From positions 15,320,114 through 15,384,113 of the forward strand of contig OX453287.1 of the NCBI GenBank assembly GCA_949710005.1: DNA of 64,000 nucleotides, read 5' to 3'. The notes under the pieces are model-generated. The model searched no databases and had not been told where the DNA came from. It was given only the letters and a program-made list of their open reading frames with translations. This document shows, one piece after another, positions 28,601 through 39,326 of the stretch; positions within the stretch are counted from its first letter, which is position 1, and each line of letters begins with the position of its first letter. Source of the DNA: Ricordea florida (lineage: Eukaryota; Cnidaria; Anthozoa; Corallimorpharia; Ricordeidae). Position numbers and translations under genes: made by a program.

Positions 28601-29461
28601 AGGTGGTAATTTAATATATGAACTTCCAGAAAACGGTTGAAATGGATTTATGTGGATGCGAAAGTCTATCACACTTTCAAACACCCATCCAGATCGCTCA
28701 TTCTCATATTTCTGCACCAATTCAACCAGTCTAGCTTTGATGTTATCAAACACAACAAATGTGTCTGTTGAAGCTGTCACTGTCTCCATCAGTGAATGGA
28801 AATGACCTTGACTCCGCTCAGTAACACGATTATCCTGGTTATTCCTCCTCGTGAATCCACATGAAAGAATACACTTCAGTTTGAATGGCTTCCTATGTTT
28901 ATACATTAAACTACGAAATGGTGTTCTAACCTTGCTAAGGAATGAAGTTGGATCATATCCAGCTCTACCCTTTACTATATAAGTCCTCAAAAAGCCTCTC
29001 AGAGCCGTTTCATGTCTTTCAGGGATGAAATAATCGGGTTCTCTTCTAACTGCATTAGCTGCCCTTCTTAATCTCCTGGTGATGGCCCTCCTGTTTGGAT
29101 CTCTAACATTAGATCTTATCCAATTTATGGTCTGGTTAACTTCACGCCTGGCAGAAGCAATAGCCCTTCCATATGAAGCTCGGGCGGGCCTTGTTCTTGT
29201 GGGCCTAACTGGACCAGGAATTGGAACATTAGCTTCAACCACTCGTGGAGGTCCGACAGCATTAATGAGAGCCGCTTTACGCATGTTGCCAAAACCTTGT
29301 ATACCAGACCTCTTGGCTATGGTTCGTAATATCTTCACTGTCAAGTTCTCGAATTGTATATCAGATAACGCTGTGAGCATTTCAGCCTTTCTGAATCCAC
29401 GAACACTCACACCAACTCTTTTGGCTATTGACCTCAAGTCTTTCACTGTCAAGTTCTCCAT
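25572..29461 (-). pseudogene. Family B DNA polymerase of element A, one frameshift
   Basis: Homologue of the 1293-aa PolB of C. It starts at ATG 29461 (MENLTVKDLRSIAKRVG), two Rho_N/SAP-like repeats, then the same order of finger, Exo I YADFECF, endonuclease VII-like module, Exo II HNLSGYD, Exo III, motif A DANGLYG, motif B MNNSVFGK and motif C TDTDSLAY. A one-base deletion near 26665 (a TTT reduced to TT after ILEVD) splits it into frames 29461-26564 and 26696-25572, removing motifs B and C from the first product. In the endonuclease VII-like module the histidine of DHCHLTG is Arg (DHCRLTG), which would damage that nuclease. Confidence 0.88.
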
Positions 29462-29533
29462 AGCATCAATTGTATTTTGGAATTGCAATCTCTAAGCCAA
29501 CCACTATGGTATTGAAAAGCTTATTTAACTTTT

Positions 29534-29568
29534 ATACATTTGTAACATGGATCGTGTTACAAATGTAT
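29534..29568. repeat. Spaced palindrome, 14-bp arms, 7-nt spacer (element A)
   Basis: ATACATTTGTAACA - TGGATCG - TGTTACAAATGTAT, between the zinc-repeat gene and PolB; both are on the reverse strand and the palindrome lies in the gap between them. The same site in C is 41924-41948. The arms are longest here. Confidence 0.65.
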
Positions 29569-29602
29569 ATTCACACTCTTCACAATACTTATTTATTGAT
29601 AC

Positions 29603-30280
29603 TTACAAACATATCTTACATCTCCTTTTCTTATTAGTATTTAATTTACCATGTATACAATATAAATGAGGTCTACATTCTTTACAATAATGTTTTCGTC
29701 TGCCATGGGAACAAATACCAGCACCACCACATTCTTTACAATAATATTTTTGTCTGCCATGTAAACAAAAATAAGCACCACCACATTCTTTACAATAATG
29801 TTTTTGTCTACCATGCGAACACAAACCAGCACCACCACATTCTTTACAATAATATTTTTGTCTGCCATGTAAACAAAAATAAGCACTACATTCTTTACAA
29901 TGTTTTCGTTTGCCATGGGAACAAATACCAGCACCACCACATTCTTTACAATAATATTTTTTTAAAGAATGTGAACAGAAACCAGCACCACCACATTCTT
30001 TACAATAATGTTTTTGTCTACCATGTGAACACAAACCAGCACCACCACATTGTTTACAATAACGTTTTTGTTTACCATGTAAACAAATACCAGCACCACC
30101 ACATTCTTTACACTGATATTTTTGTCTGCCATGTAAACAAATAGAAGCACCACCACATTCTTTAAAATAATGTTTTTGTCTACCATGCGAACACAAACCA
30201 GGACCACCACATTCTTTACAATAATGTTTTTGTTTACCATGAGTACAATACTTTTTTGCCATGTCATTCACGTTGTCCAT
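29603..30280 (-). CDS. Tandem zinc-repeat protein, 12 units
   Basis: 225 aa from ATG 30280. After MDNVNDMAKKYCTHGK come about 12 units of CKECGGAGICSHGRQKHY (C-x2-C-x5-C-x2-H), ending CKICL. One unit has lost its first Cys (FKECGG) and one is shortened. The copy in C has 8 units, so unit number changes by unequal recombination. Similar arrays occur in giant-virus proteins; zinc binding is inferred and the function is unknown. The gene begins at the inner edge of the TIR, so its promoter lies in the TIR. Long frames on this strand in other phases are shadows of the repeat. Confidence 0.8.
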   Translation of the reverse strand: MDNVNDMAKKYCTHGKQKHYCKECGGPGLCSHGRQKHYFKECGGASICLHGRQKYQCKECGGAGICLHGKQKRYCKQCGGAGLCSHGRQKHYCKECGGAGFCSHSLKKYYCKECGGAGICSHGKRKHCKECSAYFCLHGRQKYYCKECGGAGLCSHGRQKHYCKECGGAYFCLHGRQKYYCKECGGAGICSHGRRKHYCKECRPHLYCIHGKLNTNKKRRCKICL

Positions 30281-30551
30281 TTCTCAAAGCTTATACTTCA
30301 CCCTTTGAACCCCAACCAAAAATTTCAATTTACTTTTTCTCATCTCCACCCCACCCCCCAACGATCCACTCTGAAAAATTGACACCCTTAAAGAAAATCA
30401 TCGATCAAAAATCGAACAAGTTGAGACCCAACTAATTAATTATGCACAAACATTTTTGACCACGCCCATCTTACCCCGACCACGCCCAACTTGCCCCGAC
30501 AAAAAAATGACCACGCCCAACTTGCGCCAGAATCCGCCTTTTGCAACTACT
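30281..30551 (-). repeat. Right terminal inverted repeat of element A
   Basis: About 271 bp matching the TIRs of C except for about 19 missing bases near the outer third. Contains repeated GACCACGCCCA-type motifs and ATCGATCAAAAATCGA. Ends CAACTACT at 30551; the left partner is outside the window. Confidence 0.85.
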
Positions 30552-33398
30552 CACAATGACGAACCCCGAGGAGACAAAGAACAAGTTCTATGAGGACTTA
30601 GAATCCGCCATTGAATCTGTACCCACAAAAGACAAACTAATCGTCTTAGGGGACTTCAATGCAAGAGTTGGAAGCGACCACAAAACCTGGGATGGAGTAA
30701 TCGGAAAGTTTGGTGTCGGAAAATGCAGCAGCAATGGCCTTTTACTTTTGAGGGCCTGTGCCTCGCACGACCTTTTGATCACCAACACAGTCTATCGCCT
30801 ACCAGTCAGAAATCGAACTTCTTGGATGCACCCTCGTAGCAAGCGCTGGCACCTGATCGATTACGTAATTGTTAGAAGACGTGACAGACAGGATGTCCGG
30901 GTGACCAAAGCAATGTGTGGCGCAGAGTTCTGGACGGACCACAGGCTTATCCTCACCAAACTCAATATCCGCATCCGATCCCAAAGACGCCCTCAGGGAA
31001 ACAAACCTCGCCGACGCCTAAATGTCATAAAACTGGAAAAGCAATCAGTGCGCGAGGGCTTCCGCAAAGATCTGGATTATAAGTTACGTCATCTTCACAA
31101 CAATAGCGATCAAGGAATAGAGGAGCAATGGGCAGCACTCAGAGAAGTTATCTACGAAACAGCATTAACCCACGTGGGAGTTGTCGAGCGTAGACACCAG
31201 GATTGGTTTGACGAAAACGATCCGGAAATCCGTACTCTACTCGAGGAGAAGCGTTTACGATTTATAATCCACCAGCAAGATATCAACTCTGTCTCAAAGA
31301 AAACAGCCTACACTACTACCAAGCACAAGCTGCAAGCCAAACTTAGAGAGATGCACGACTCCTGGCTTAGTAAAAAAGCAGGGGAAATACAGCACTGTGC
31401 AGACAACAACAACCCAAAGCGCTTCTACGACGCACTGAAGGCCGTCTATGGCCCACAGTCCCACGGAACATCACCTGTACTAAGTGCTGATGGGTCAAAG
31501 CTGATAACAGAAAAGGAAGACATCCTTAAACGCTGGGCCGAACACTTCAGCAGCGTCCTAAAGAGGCCATCATCCGTCAACTTTGAAGCAATCGCCCGTC
31601 TGCCCCAGGTACCTATCAACTACTCCTTGGCTGCAGCTCCAACAGACGCTGAAGTCCTGAAAGCAATCCAGCAACTCTCAAACGGAAAAGCTCCCGGCTC
31701 TGACTCCATACCGCCAGAAATATTCAAAGCAGGTGGACCCACTCTGACCCAAAAGCTTACAGATCTCTTCCAGAATATGTGGCAAGAGGAAACTGTACCC
31801 CAAGAACTGAAAGACGCACTAATAGTAAACCTCTATAAGAGAAAGGGCGATAGACGTTCCTGTGATTGTCATCGCCGAATCTCACTCCTTGCCATTGCTG
31901 GGAAAATACTGGGGAGAGTACTTCTGAACCGTTTAATTCAACACCTGGAGAACGGTCAATACTTACCCGAATCGCAGTGTGGCTTCAGAGCGGGTCGTAG
32001 CACATCAGACATGGTGTTTGCTGCCCGCCAAATGCAGGAGAAATGTCAAGAGCAATACCAAGACCTTTACATGACCTTTGTAGACCTAACGAAGGCGTTT
32101 GACACCGTCAATCGTGGTGGTCTCTGGCTGATAATGGCCAAATTCGGCTGCCCTGATAAATTCATCACTATGGTTCGCCAATTTCACGAAGGCATGCAAG
32201 CTAGCGTAATCGATAATAACGACACCTCTGCAGCATTCCCAGTAAACAATGGGGTCAAACAAGGCTGTGTTCTAGCACCCACGCTGTTCAGCATGGTGTT
32301 CACAGCCATGCTCTCGGACACCCTTAAGGACGATGGAAATGGCATCCAAATCAAGTACAGAACGGACGGGAACGCATTCAACCTGCGCCGCCTACAGGCA
32401 AAAACAAAGGTAGCCTACGACACTGTGTGTGTGCTATTGTTTGCAGATGACTGCGCCCTCAATGCTGGATCTGAACTCCAAATGCAGCAAACAATGGACT
32501 TATTCTCAGCATCCTGTAACGCCTACGGCCTCTCTATCAACATAAAAAAGACCGAGGTCCTACACCAACCAGCTCCTCAAAAGGCCTATGTTGAGCCAGT
32601 GATCAAAGTCCAAGGAGAAGCTCCCAAGGCTGTTGACAAGTTCACCTATCTCGGTAGCACTCTATCCAGATCAGCAAATATAGATGATGAGATCAATCTG
32701 CGTATCGCTAAAGCTAGCTCTGCTTTTTGGCCGTCTTCGGAAGTCAGTTTGGACCAGAAGAGGTATACGACTTGATACCAAGCTGAAAGTCTATAAGGCA
32801 GTGGTTTTATCCACTCTTCTCTACTGCAGCGAGACATGGACAGTGTACGAGCGTCACGCTAAAGTCCTCAACCGCTTCCATTTACAATGCCTAAGGAAGC
32901 TACTTGGAATCACATGGAAGGACAAGATCCCTGACACCGAAGCTCTCTCTCGCTGTAACATCCCGAGTATCTTCACAATACTGAAGAAGAACCAGATTAG
33001 ATGGGCGGGTCACCTTGTCCGAATGCCTGACTTTAGACTTCCAAAACACTTGTTTTATGTTTTATGGGGAACTGGCCAGTGGTAAGCGCACCCAAGGTGG
33101 ACAGAAAAAGCGCTTCAAAGATGTTCTTAAAGCGTCACTCAAATCTTTCGAAATCGATGTGCCATCCTGGGAATCTCTGGCCCTAAATCGGAATTCCTGG
33201 AAAGCCACTACCGCTACCGGAGCAGTTATATTCGAGTTCAAGAAGATAGAGAACGCGCGAATAAAACGTGCCGCGAGAAAAGCCAGAAGCGCAGCTCTTC
33301 CTCAAAACGAAGACTTTAAGTGCCCCCAGTGTGGAAAGTGTTTCCTAGCCCGCATTGGTCTCATCGGGCACAGTCGTGTCCATCGCAAAACAAATTGA
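30552..33398 (+). pseudogene. Non-LTR retrotransposon ORF2 (endonuclease + reverse transcriptase), 5'-cut and frameshifted
   Basis: Begins mid-gene where element A ends. APE-type endonuclease C-terminal part (LIVLGDFNARVG, a DFNAR motif; ELWTDHR-type WTDHRLI), then RT with APGSDSIPPEIF, FVDLTKAFDTVNR, NGVKQGCVLAPTLF and LLFADDCALN, a thumb/connection region, and a C-terminal C2H2 finger (CPQCGKCFLARIGLIGHSRVH). Two frameshifts, near 32740 and near 33060, break the frame. Element A inserted into the endonuclease domain. The clade is uncertain. Confidence 0.85.
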
Positions 33399-33972
33399 TG
33401 TCCTGGTCATCATCGAACCCGATGGACGAAGATAGATGTACATTGAGAACCTTCCCAAGCTTAATGATCTTGTCGGCTAGATTTTCTTCCGAAGACTCAG
33501 GAATGCCATGAATTTCGAGATTGTGTTTTCGGGTGTATTGTCCCAGATCATCTATTTGATTTATAGCGGAGCCCAGGTCGCTTTTAACACCATCTAGATC
33601 GTCGTTTAAGTCGGCAATTTCGTCTTCTGCCTCACGAACTGCTTTTTTAAGCGAGCTCACTTCTTGTTTCAGCTTTTTGTTTTCCGTTTCTAAGCTTTCC
33701 AGTTTTCCAATGTGAAACTCTAGCGACTTCTGCAGTTCTTCGTATTGATTGTGTAAAGCTCTGTTCTCTTTAAGAAGCTCGTCGGTGTTTCGTTGTATGT
33801 TGTTCAGTGCGATCCAGATACTTGACATATCAGCGTGTTCGGCCATATGATCTGTGGTCTTTGCAGTTTTATTTGGCGGGATTTCAGGAGAGCTGCCACT
33901 ACTTGGTCTTTCACCTTGCTTTCCTCGAATGATAAACGGACTTCCATCGCTTTCGCTTAACTTATCAGCCAT
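33361..33972 (-). pseudogene. LINE ORF1-like coiled-coil protein fragment
   Basis: From ATG 33972: a Ser/Pro-rich start, a long heptad-rich coiled coil (about residues 65-150), then QYTRKHNLEIHGIPES, a hallmark of L1/Tx1-type ORF1 RNA-binding domains. The match ends near 33400, where the opposite-strand retrotransposon ends; the remaining residues are read from it. So this is a truncated element in the other orientation. Confidence 0.6.
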
Positions 33973-34055
33973 TTATTTACGGTGCGGAGAGTTAACAGGG
34001 CGGACTACTCATAAACGTCGCCGTCCATCTTGACAAGGTCCACACTCAATCTAAG

Positions 34056-34903
34056 GTGTTCGCTGAAAGTTTGAGGAATGAACTTAACTCCTATGTTTAT
34101 CCGCCACTTTCTGAAAGTTCTGAAGAGTTTACCATATTAAAAACATTGTATGATGGCTTCTCAAAAAGTGGAAACCTCGACAAGTTCTATAGCAAGTATT
34201 ATTCTACAGTGGCTTTGAAATCCACAACATCTTTCTGCGGACTATCAAAAAACGCAGCGACGCTGTTATCCACCAAAGTAGCTGACAGTATGATCACTTT
34301 TTGCAAGAAACAAAGAGAGAGAGATCAGACACAACTAACTCCACTACTGCTCTTAAGGAAAGGGAGATAGCTGGCCTACAATACCTTGGAGGGTATGTAC
34401 TTCATAAACTGTACAAGAAGCATGCAAGGGTCAGTTGTAATGAAAGTCAACAGGCCATGGTAATTCTTAAAGCAGGTAAAGTGGAGGGAACAGATAATTC
34501 CAGTCAAAAACTTATTGCATCCTTGAACCGTGGTGGACTTTGGAGCATTACAAGGCCTGCACAGAAGATTTTTTTAAAAATTGAAAGCTTGTTCAGACAG
34601 TTAACTCCAAATGTTAACATACAAGGAATTAATCTTGGTGGTATAACACACAAGGCCATAACTGATAGTGACATACTAGCAAATTTTGATTTAATGGTAA
34701 CAGATGCAAGCATTAAACCAGAAAATCATGTCCGCAAGGATGTTTTGTATAGCACTGTTAACCTTTATGTACAAGTTCGCGCTTTTTCTGTAGCCAAGGA
34801 TGTCATTCAAAAATACAAGATCCAAACAAAACAAACAAATACAAAGTCTTTACGCAAGGAAATGATCAGGAGTCAAAGTGAAGAACAAACAAGGCAGGAT
34901 TAA
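34056..34903 (+). pseudogene. Transposase-derived C-terminal region, frameshifted
   Basis: Two overlapping frames form one protein: about 34050-34330 (FAESLRNELNSYVYPPLSES) and 34335-34903 (ALKEREIAGLQYLGGYVLHK, LNRGGLWSITRPAQKIF, VNLYVQVRAFSVAKDV). The GLQYLGGYVLHKL and RGGLW blocks recur in repetitive cnidarian transposase-like genes; I cannot name the superfamily firmly. Frameshift near 34330; no start. Confidence 0.5.
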
Positions 34904-35509
34904 TGACAGCAATCATAACTTTCAAATTATCACCCAATGTATCATAGTGTTTCAGATGTTCTTGTTTATGAAATAAAACTGAAATAGTACATGTAATTTT
35001 GACAATAAGATTAGAAAAAGTCATGTATTTATTAATTGTGACTCTTGCAAGGCTTTTACACAATAAATAAATTTAATAACATTGGTATATTTAATGCAAG
35101 AGATTGATTCATAAATACATCTTAACTTGTGTTGCATATCTTGTAACTGGAGTAAGAATGGTGCACTGTAGATAAATAAGTGAAACTTAAAATTCACTAC
35201 AGTGTTTCCATTCTTTAACATTACTTAACTAACCTTATTCCAAAGGATCTAAATAACCACTCCATGTGAATGAAAACATATCAATATCACTATTTTACTT
35301 TAAAATTGAATTGTAATTTCCAATTGAAATTTACAGAAAACTGTTCCATCAGTGGATCATTAGGCAATATATATAGTGTGATACAATGATGTAACTGTCA
35401 CATGACTTAGCATCACAGAAAAAATATTTACTTCCAAACTCTTCTTGATGACTAACTCATGCTGTACATGTCCTAATTGATTAGATTAGTTATATTCCTA
35501 ACTACAGTA
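34904..35509. other. No gene seen
   Basis: AT-rich; includes AATAAA near 35061 and a short inverted pair TGGTGCACTGTAG...CTACAGTG around 35158-35203. No coding signal seen. Confidence 0.5.
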
Positions 35510-35689
35510 TTATACAGTATTAGGTTTCTTCTTTTTTCTGCTTGGCAAGTTCTCATCCGTTACTTGAACCCAAGCTTTCTTCTTGTCCTTTCTGCCTCTA
35601 GTATTTCCACTCTGGCAAGAAATTGATCTTTCAATCTTGATGGTGTTGCTGTTGTAGCCAAAGGCTTTGATATCTGGGTTGTCGCTCCA
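35510..35689 (-). pseudogene. C-terminal fragment of an unrecognised cnidarian repeat gene
   Basis: 59 codons, [20 protein letters not shown]...[20 protein letters not shown] to TAA; an in-frame TGA lies directly upstream. It resembles a C-terminal end seen on multicopy cnidarian genes. It may belong with the THAP fragment upstream on the same strand. Confidence 0.4.
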
Positions 35690-35768
35690 TCATTTTTGAA
35701 ATCTCACTCCTTACGAAAAATACAGAGCTGTTTTCGCTTGCAATGTTTGCTTACATACATAAGCCATG

Positions 35769-36074
35769 TTAAGTAGCCTCGACATAAATGTCAAAATTTA
35801 TCAAACTATACATACATATTTCAATATCCTCGGGGTAGAAATGCTTTTCGCATGTGTAGATTTTGTCTTCGCTGATCTGTCTTCTGAAATCTTTATCCAT
35901 TTCCCTCGTTTTCTTGAGTTCACCGAGCCACTCGTCGCGCCATCTCTTGTGTTTATCATCCTTCGCTAAGGGCAACTTGAAAATGCCGATTCCTTTAGTT
36001 CTTCGACAAGAACCACATCCAAAAACCGCACAGTTGACACCAGGTATGTCAAAAGAATATATCTGTGGATACAT
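35769..36074 (-). pseudogene. THAP-type zinc finger fragment
   Basis: About 85 residues of a THAP domain: [22 protein letters not shown]...[12 protein letters not shown]...[15 protein letters not shown], showing the C2CH metal pattern (C-x4-C, then C-x2-H) and the final aromatic-P motif. THAP domains bind DNA in P-element-like transposases and many derived host proteins. The rest of any gene is missing or in fragments nearby. Confidence 0.65.
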
Positions 36075-36122
36075 CTTGCTTTGTAAGTCGTAATATTTTT
36101 CATAAACTGAGATGAAATATAT

Positions 36123-36159
<37 letters not shown>

Positions 36160-36371
36160 GGTCATTGACCGAAACGTCTATTTTTATTAAATTTTTAAAC
36201 TTTTTTTAGATTTTTTACTGTATATATATATATTTTTTTTTTTTTTCGCTCGAAGTTGTCCGTCCTCGTGTTCCACAATTGCCTACAAATTTCATTACTC
36301 GAGGTTTGGACTACGAATCCTTTTGGATCCTTCTGGCGTGTGGCATCCCTGTTGGCTCGAAGCATCATAAC

Positions 36372-36409
<38 letters not shown>

Positions 36410-36706
36410 CGTTAGATAAAGCAGGGACGGACAACTTCTGACGATAAAAAAGTTAAAAAGTTAAAAATTTAATAGAAAAAACGTTTCGGTCTTAGACCTT
36501 CGTCAGTTACCTGACGAAGGTCTAAGACCGAAACGTTTTTTCTATTAAATTTTTAACTTTTTAACTTTTTTATCGTCAGAAGTTGTTCGTCCTTGCTTTA
36601 TCTAACGTTTTTAAATTCATTTTTGTGGTGAGGCTTGGACTGTGAATCTTCATTGATCCTCCTGACGCAGTGGCATTCTTTGTTGGCTTGAGGCATTTTA
36701 TAACCG

Positions 36707-36779
<73 letters not shown>

Positions 36780-36918
36780 CTTTAATGAATCAAATTTGTA
36801 GGCCTAAATGCCTAAATTACATTGATTATAAAATACAACTAAGAACTAAAAATACGACTAAGAACTATATAAATATATTCATTAAAAATATTTTACTGAA
36901 TTCCAATTTATCAGATAT
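36075..36918. repeat. TA microsatellites and Penelope-like repeat debris
   Basis: (TA)n runs at about 36119-36160, 36377-36404 and 36713-36780. Between them are repeats: CCGAAACGTCTATTTTTATT near 36169 is echoed at 36528, and TTGGACTACGAATCC near 36307 at 36646. The GACCGAAACG motifs recall ends of Penelope-like elements. No gene. Confidence 0.5.
36404..36613. repeat. 210-bp palindrome (103-bp arms, 4-nt centre)
   Basis: The arms 36404-36506 and 36511-36613 are inverse copies with about two mismatches; the centre is TTAC. It could extrude a cruciform or mark a head-to-head junction of two element copies. Confidence 0.85.
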
Positions 36919-38478
36919 TTACACTTGCTTAAGATGATCATTATAAAGTCTACTGGCTTTAATTATGAAAGAATTTGCTGCTCTCTTAGTGCGACTACTA
37001 GGTATGGATAATGTTCCTATTACTTTCGATCTTGTTGAGTAAGAATTACAATAGAGCTTTGGGAACAAGTGGTGGAGCTTGTGGTTCTTGTTCGCCATAC
37101 CCTTAAAATAGTTCATTGAGATAGTCTGCTGGCGGGCATGCACAGTTGGGATGCTGGCAGTGTGCAAAGCATCAGAGTATTTGTACTCAGGGAGTATAAT
37201 CTTCAGAACCCTCCTCTGTATAGCCTCAAGTTGATCAACAAGGTATGCAGGGGCCGAGAAGAACCACACAGGGGCTGCATATTCTATCACCGATCTGATT
37301 GAGGCCACATAAATATGGACAAGTTCTCTTACAGCGACACCTGCAAGTTTTAGTTGTCTTATAAAGTAGATACGCTTTGCAGCCTTCTTAGAAAGGTAGT
37401 CAATGTGGTTATTCCATGTCAAATCATTCGAAATATGCACACCAAGCAGTTTATAGGTTGAGACTCTTTCAAGCTGTTTATCCTCAATCAAAATATTTGG
37501 AATGTCGGACAGCGATCTCTGGAAGCACATGAGCATTTCCTTACACTTAGCGGGGTTAAGTTTCATTCGGAGGTCTTTAGCACATTGTGAAACTCTATCC
37601 GCGCTTTCTTGCATGTTACTTGAGTCCAGATTGATGTTAAAACTTTCCGCAACCGTCAAGTCATCCATGTACTTCCATCTCCAAGAGTCCAGATGCGCCA
37701 GGGAATTCACCATTATAATAAAAAGAGTGGGGCCCAGTACACTTCCCTGGGGGATTCCTGCTTGGACATGCTTCCAAGATGACAAATGACCGTTGACACA
37801 GACCCTTTGCTGTCTATCCGTGAGAAAACTCCGAATACAGCTAAGAATGGATAGATGTACTTCCCATTGATGCAGGGTGTCGATAAGGATATTATGGTCA
37901 ACACGGTCAAAACCCTTGCTAAGGTCGTATAAACACAGCCTAACGGCTTGTTTTGGGTTGTCAGTGCTCATGTAGAGAAAATGAATCAGGTCAATTAGTG
38001 CTGCAGTAGTGGAAGATCCTTTCAATGAGCCGAAATGCCTTTCGTCAAGTCTTGCTTTAATCTGTTCAATAAGTACGATGTTCAGGTGGCTCTCAAAGAT
38101 TTTGGCCAGTGGAGACGTTACTGAGACAGGTCGAAGGTCTTTTTCAGGCTCAGAGACTTTATGCTTCTTAGGTACAGGTGTGACATATGCTTTTTTCCAT
38201 TGTGAGGGGAAGCAGCCACCGATAATACAGGTGTTCATGATGTTGACTAGTGGTCTTGCTAGATATAGCCAGTTTCCCTGTAATATCCTTACTGGGATTG
38301 GTTCAGGTCCAGACGATTTGTTGACCTTTAGGGCATAAAGGCTGTTTTCCATCTGTTCAACAGTTAGAAGGAACTGGTCACATTGTGCAGTAGGTTGATG
38401 GGTGATGTTTCCAAGGGGCTGGTATTCCTCTGTTACCTGGAGAAAGATGTCATTAGACGCGCACTCGAAGAAAGTCAC
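36919..38478 (-). pseudogene. Non-LTR retrotransposon reverse transcriptase (CR1/jockey-like), partial
   Basis: 519 codons without a break: SSGPEPIPVRIL, LRPVSVTSPLAKIFE, LYDLSKGFDRVDHNIL, AGIPQGSVLGPTLFIIMVN, WKYMDDLTVAE (YMDD), then VSTYKLLGVHISNDLTWN and a C-terminal region with RSVIEYAAPVWF. Typical LINE RT followed by the C-terminal domain. The upstream endonuclease is missing, so it is 5'-truncated though the frame is intact. Confidence 0.8.
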
Positions 38479-39326
38479 ATACTAGCCGCCATCTTTGAAT
38501 ATATGTGTGCACCTTTGTGATCACGTGACATACCATAAAAGTAAACAAAGAGTTCTTTCTTTGAAGTTCGCCGCCTTTCATAACCATCTCCCTCTATTAA
38601 CTATGGCGGAAGCTTTAGCACGACAAATTGTTTTATTTCTCGTTTCCGACGGTTAACCTAAATGTCGCTTATGTTTCCGTCACCCTCTGGTTGATTCCTT
38701 TTAAGGTTTCAGTTACCTTCTCAGATAACGCATGTTTATTGTTCACGTGTTCTCTGCGGGCTACATTTACTTTTCTCTTGGCTAGCGGTCCTGCAGGGAA
38801 GAGTTGCCGCACTTAGGAGCTTACCAAAATAAGTGTATCATGCCTTACCCTCGACGTTAATTTTTCGTCAAGTCAGTTTCTTTGCAATTATAACTAATGC
38901 AGCATTTGTTAATTCCACTCTGTTTCTATTTGTCCTGTGCTTCGAACTACGCTCTGTCACGCACTGCCACGCGCTACAACTTGTTACCACTACTATTAAA
39001 ATTATTGGATTCGTCGGCGTGCATTCGTTTTTAAAGTCCCAAGACTACAAGCTAAGGTACAAGATAAGGACGATAAACCGTAGGTCCCGTCTCACAACCC
39101 TTGTTCGTAATAACTTCGTGGGACGTTAATTAAAGAATCCACACACTGTTCGCGAAGAGTAGGGGATGTAGAACACGGTGTTGGGGTTAGGCCCTTGTAA
39201 TTGCACTTGTAATTTATATATGTCGAGCGTTTCTTACATGAGCCCCTGGCTCAGGAGATTGGGCGACCACTCCCCACGTTATCGACAATAAATGAATTGA
39301 TTGATTGATTGATTGATTGATTGATC
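38479..39326. other. Gene-free region ending in a LINE-type (TTGA)n tail
   Basis: No credible gene. The last part (about 39140-39326), on the plus strand, ends with GACAATAAATGAATTGATTG and five or more TTGA repeats (39293-39325), the tandem tail of CR1-like non-LTR elements. A 3' fragment of such an element is likely. Confidence 0.45.

Larger units (their letters stand above)
1..30551. mobile_element. Polinton/Maverick-type element A (family 1), interrupted by element B
   Basis: Two blocks, 1-4586 and 25454-30551, form one element split by element B. Its genes match those of element C in order and sequence, in the opposite orientation: membrane protein, acidic-tailed protein, TM protein, ATPase, capsid protein, integrase, PolB, zinc-repeat protein, then a TIR ending at 30551 in CAACTACT. 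The left end is outside the window. The right end abuts retrotransposon coding sequence, so A inserted into that element. It is damaged: integrase split, nonsense codon in the capsid gene, one-base deletion in PolB, and the 63-aa gene of C is missing. Polinton identity follows from the PolB + retroviral-type integrase + packaging ATPase + capsid set. Confidence 0.9.

Noticed and set aside
29641..30267. Long reverse-strand frames of the VVVLVFV type, and matching frames at 41439-41855
   Set aside because: These are other-phase shadows of the 57-bp zinc-repeat units, which stay open because the repeat has few stops.
29603..30280. CRISPR-like array of regular repeats
   Set aside because: The repeats are contiguous codons of a protein, without unique spacers, in animal DNA.
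36506..36532. Hammerhead ribozyme (CTGACGA...GAAAC around a GGTC/GACC stem)
   Set aside because: An extra A separates the core from stem II and no clear stems I and III were found; the match is explained by the palindrome arm.
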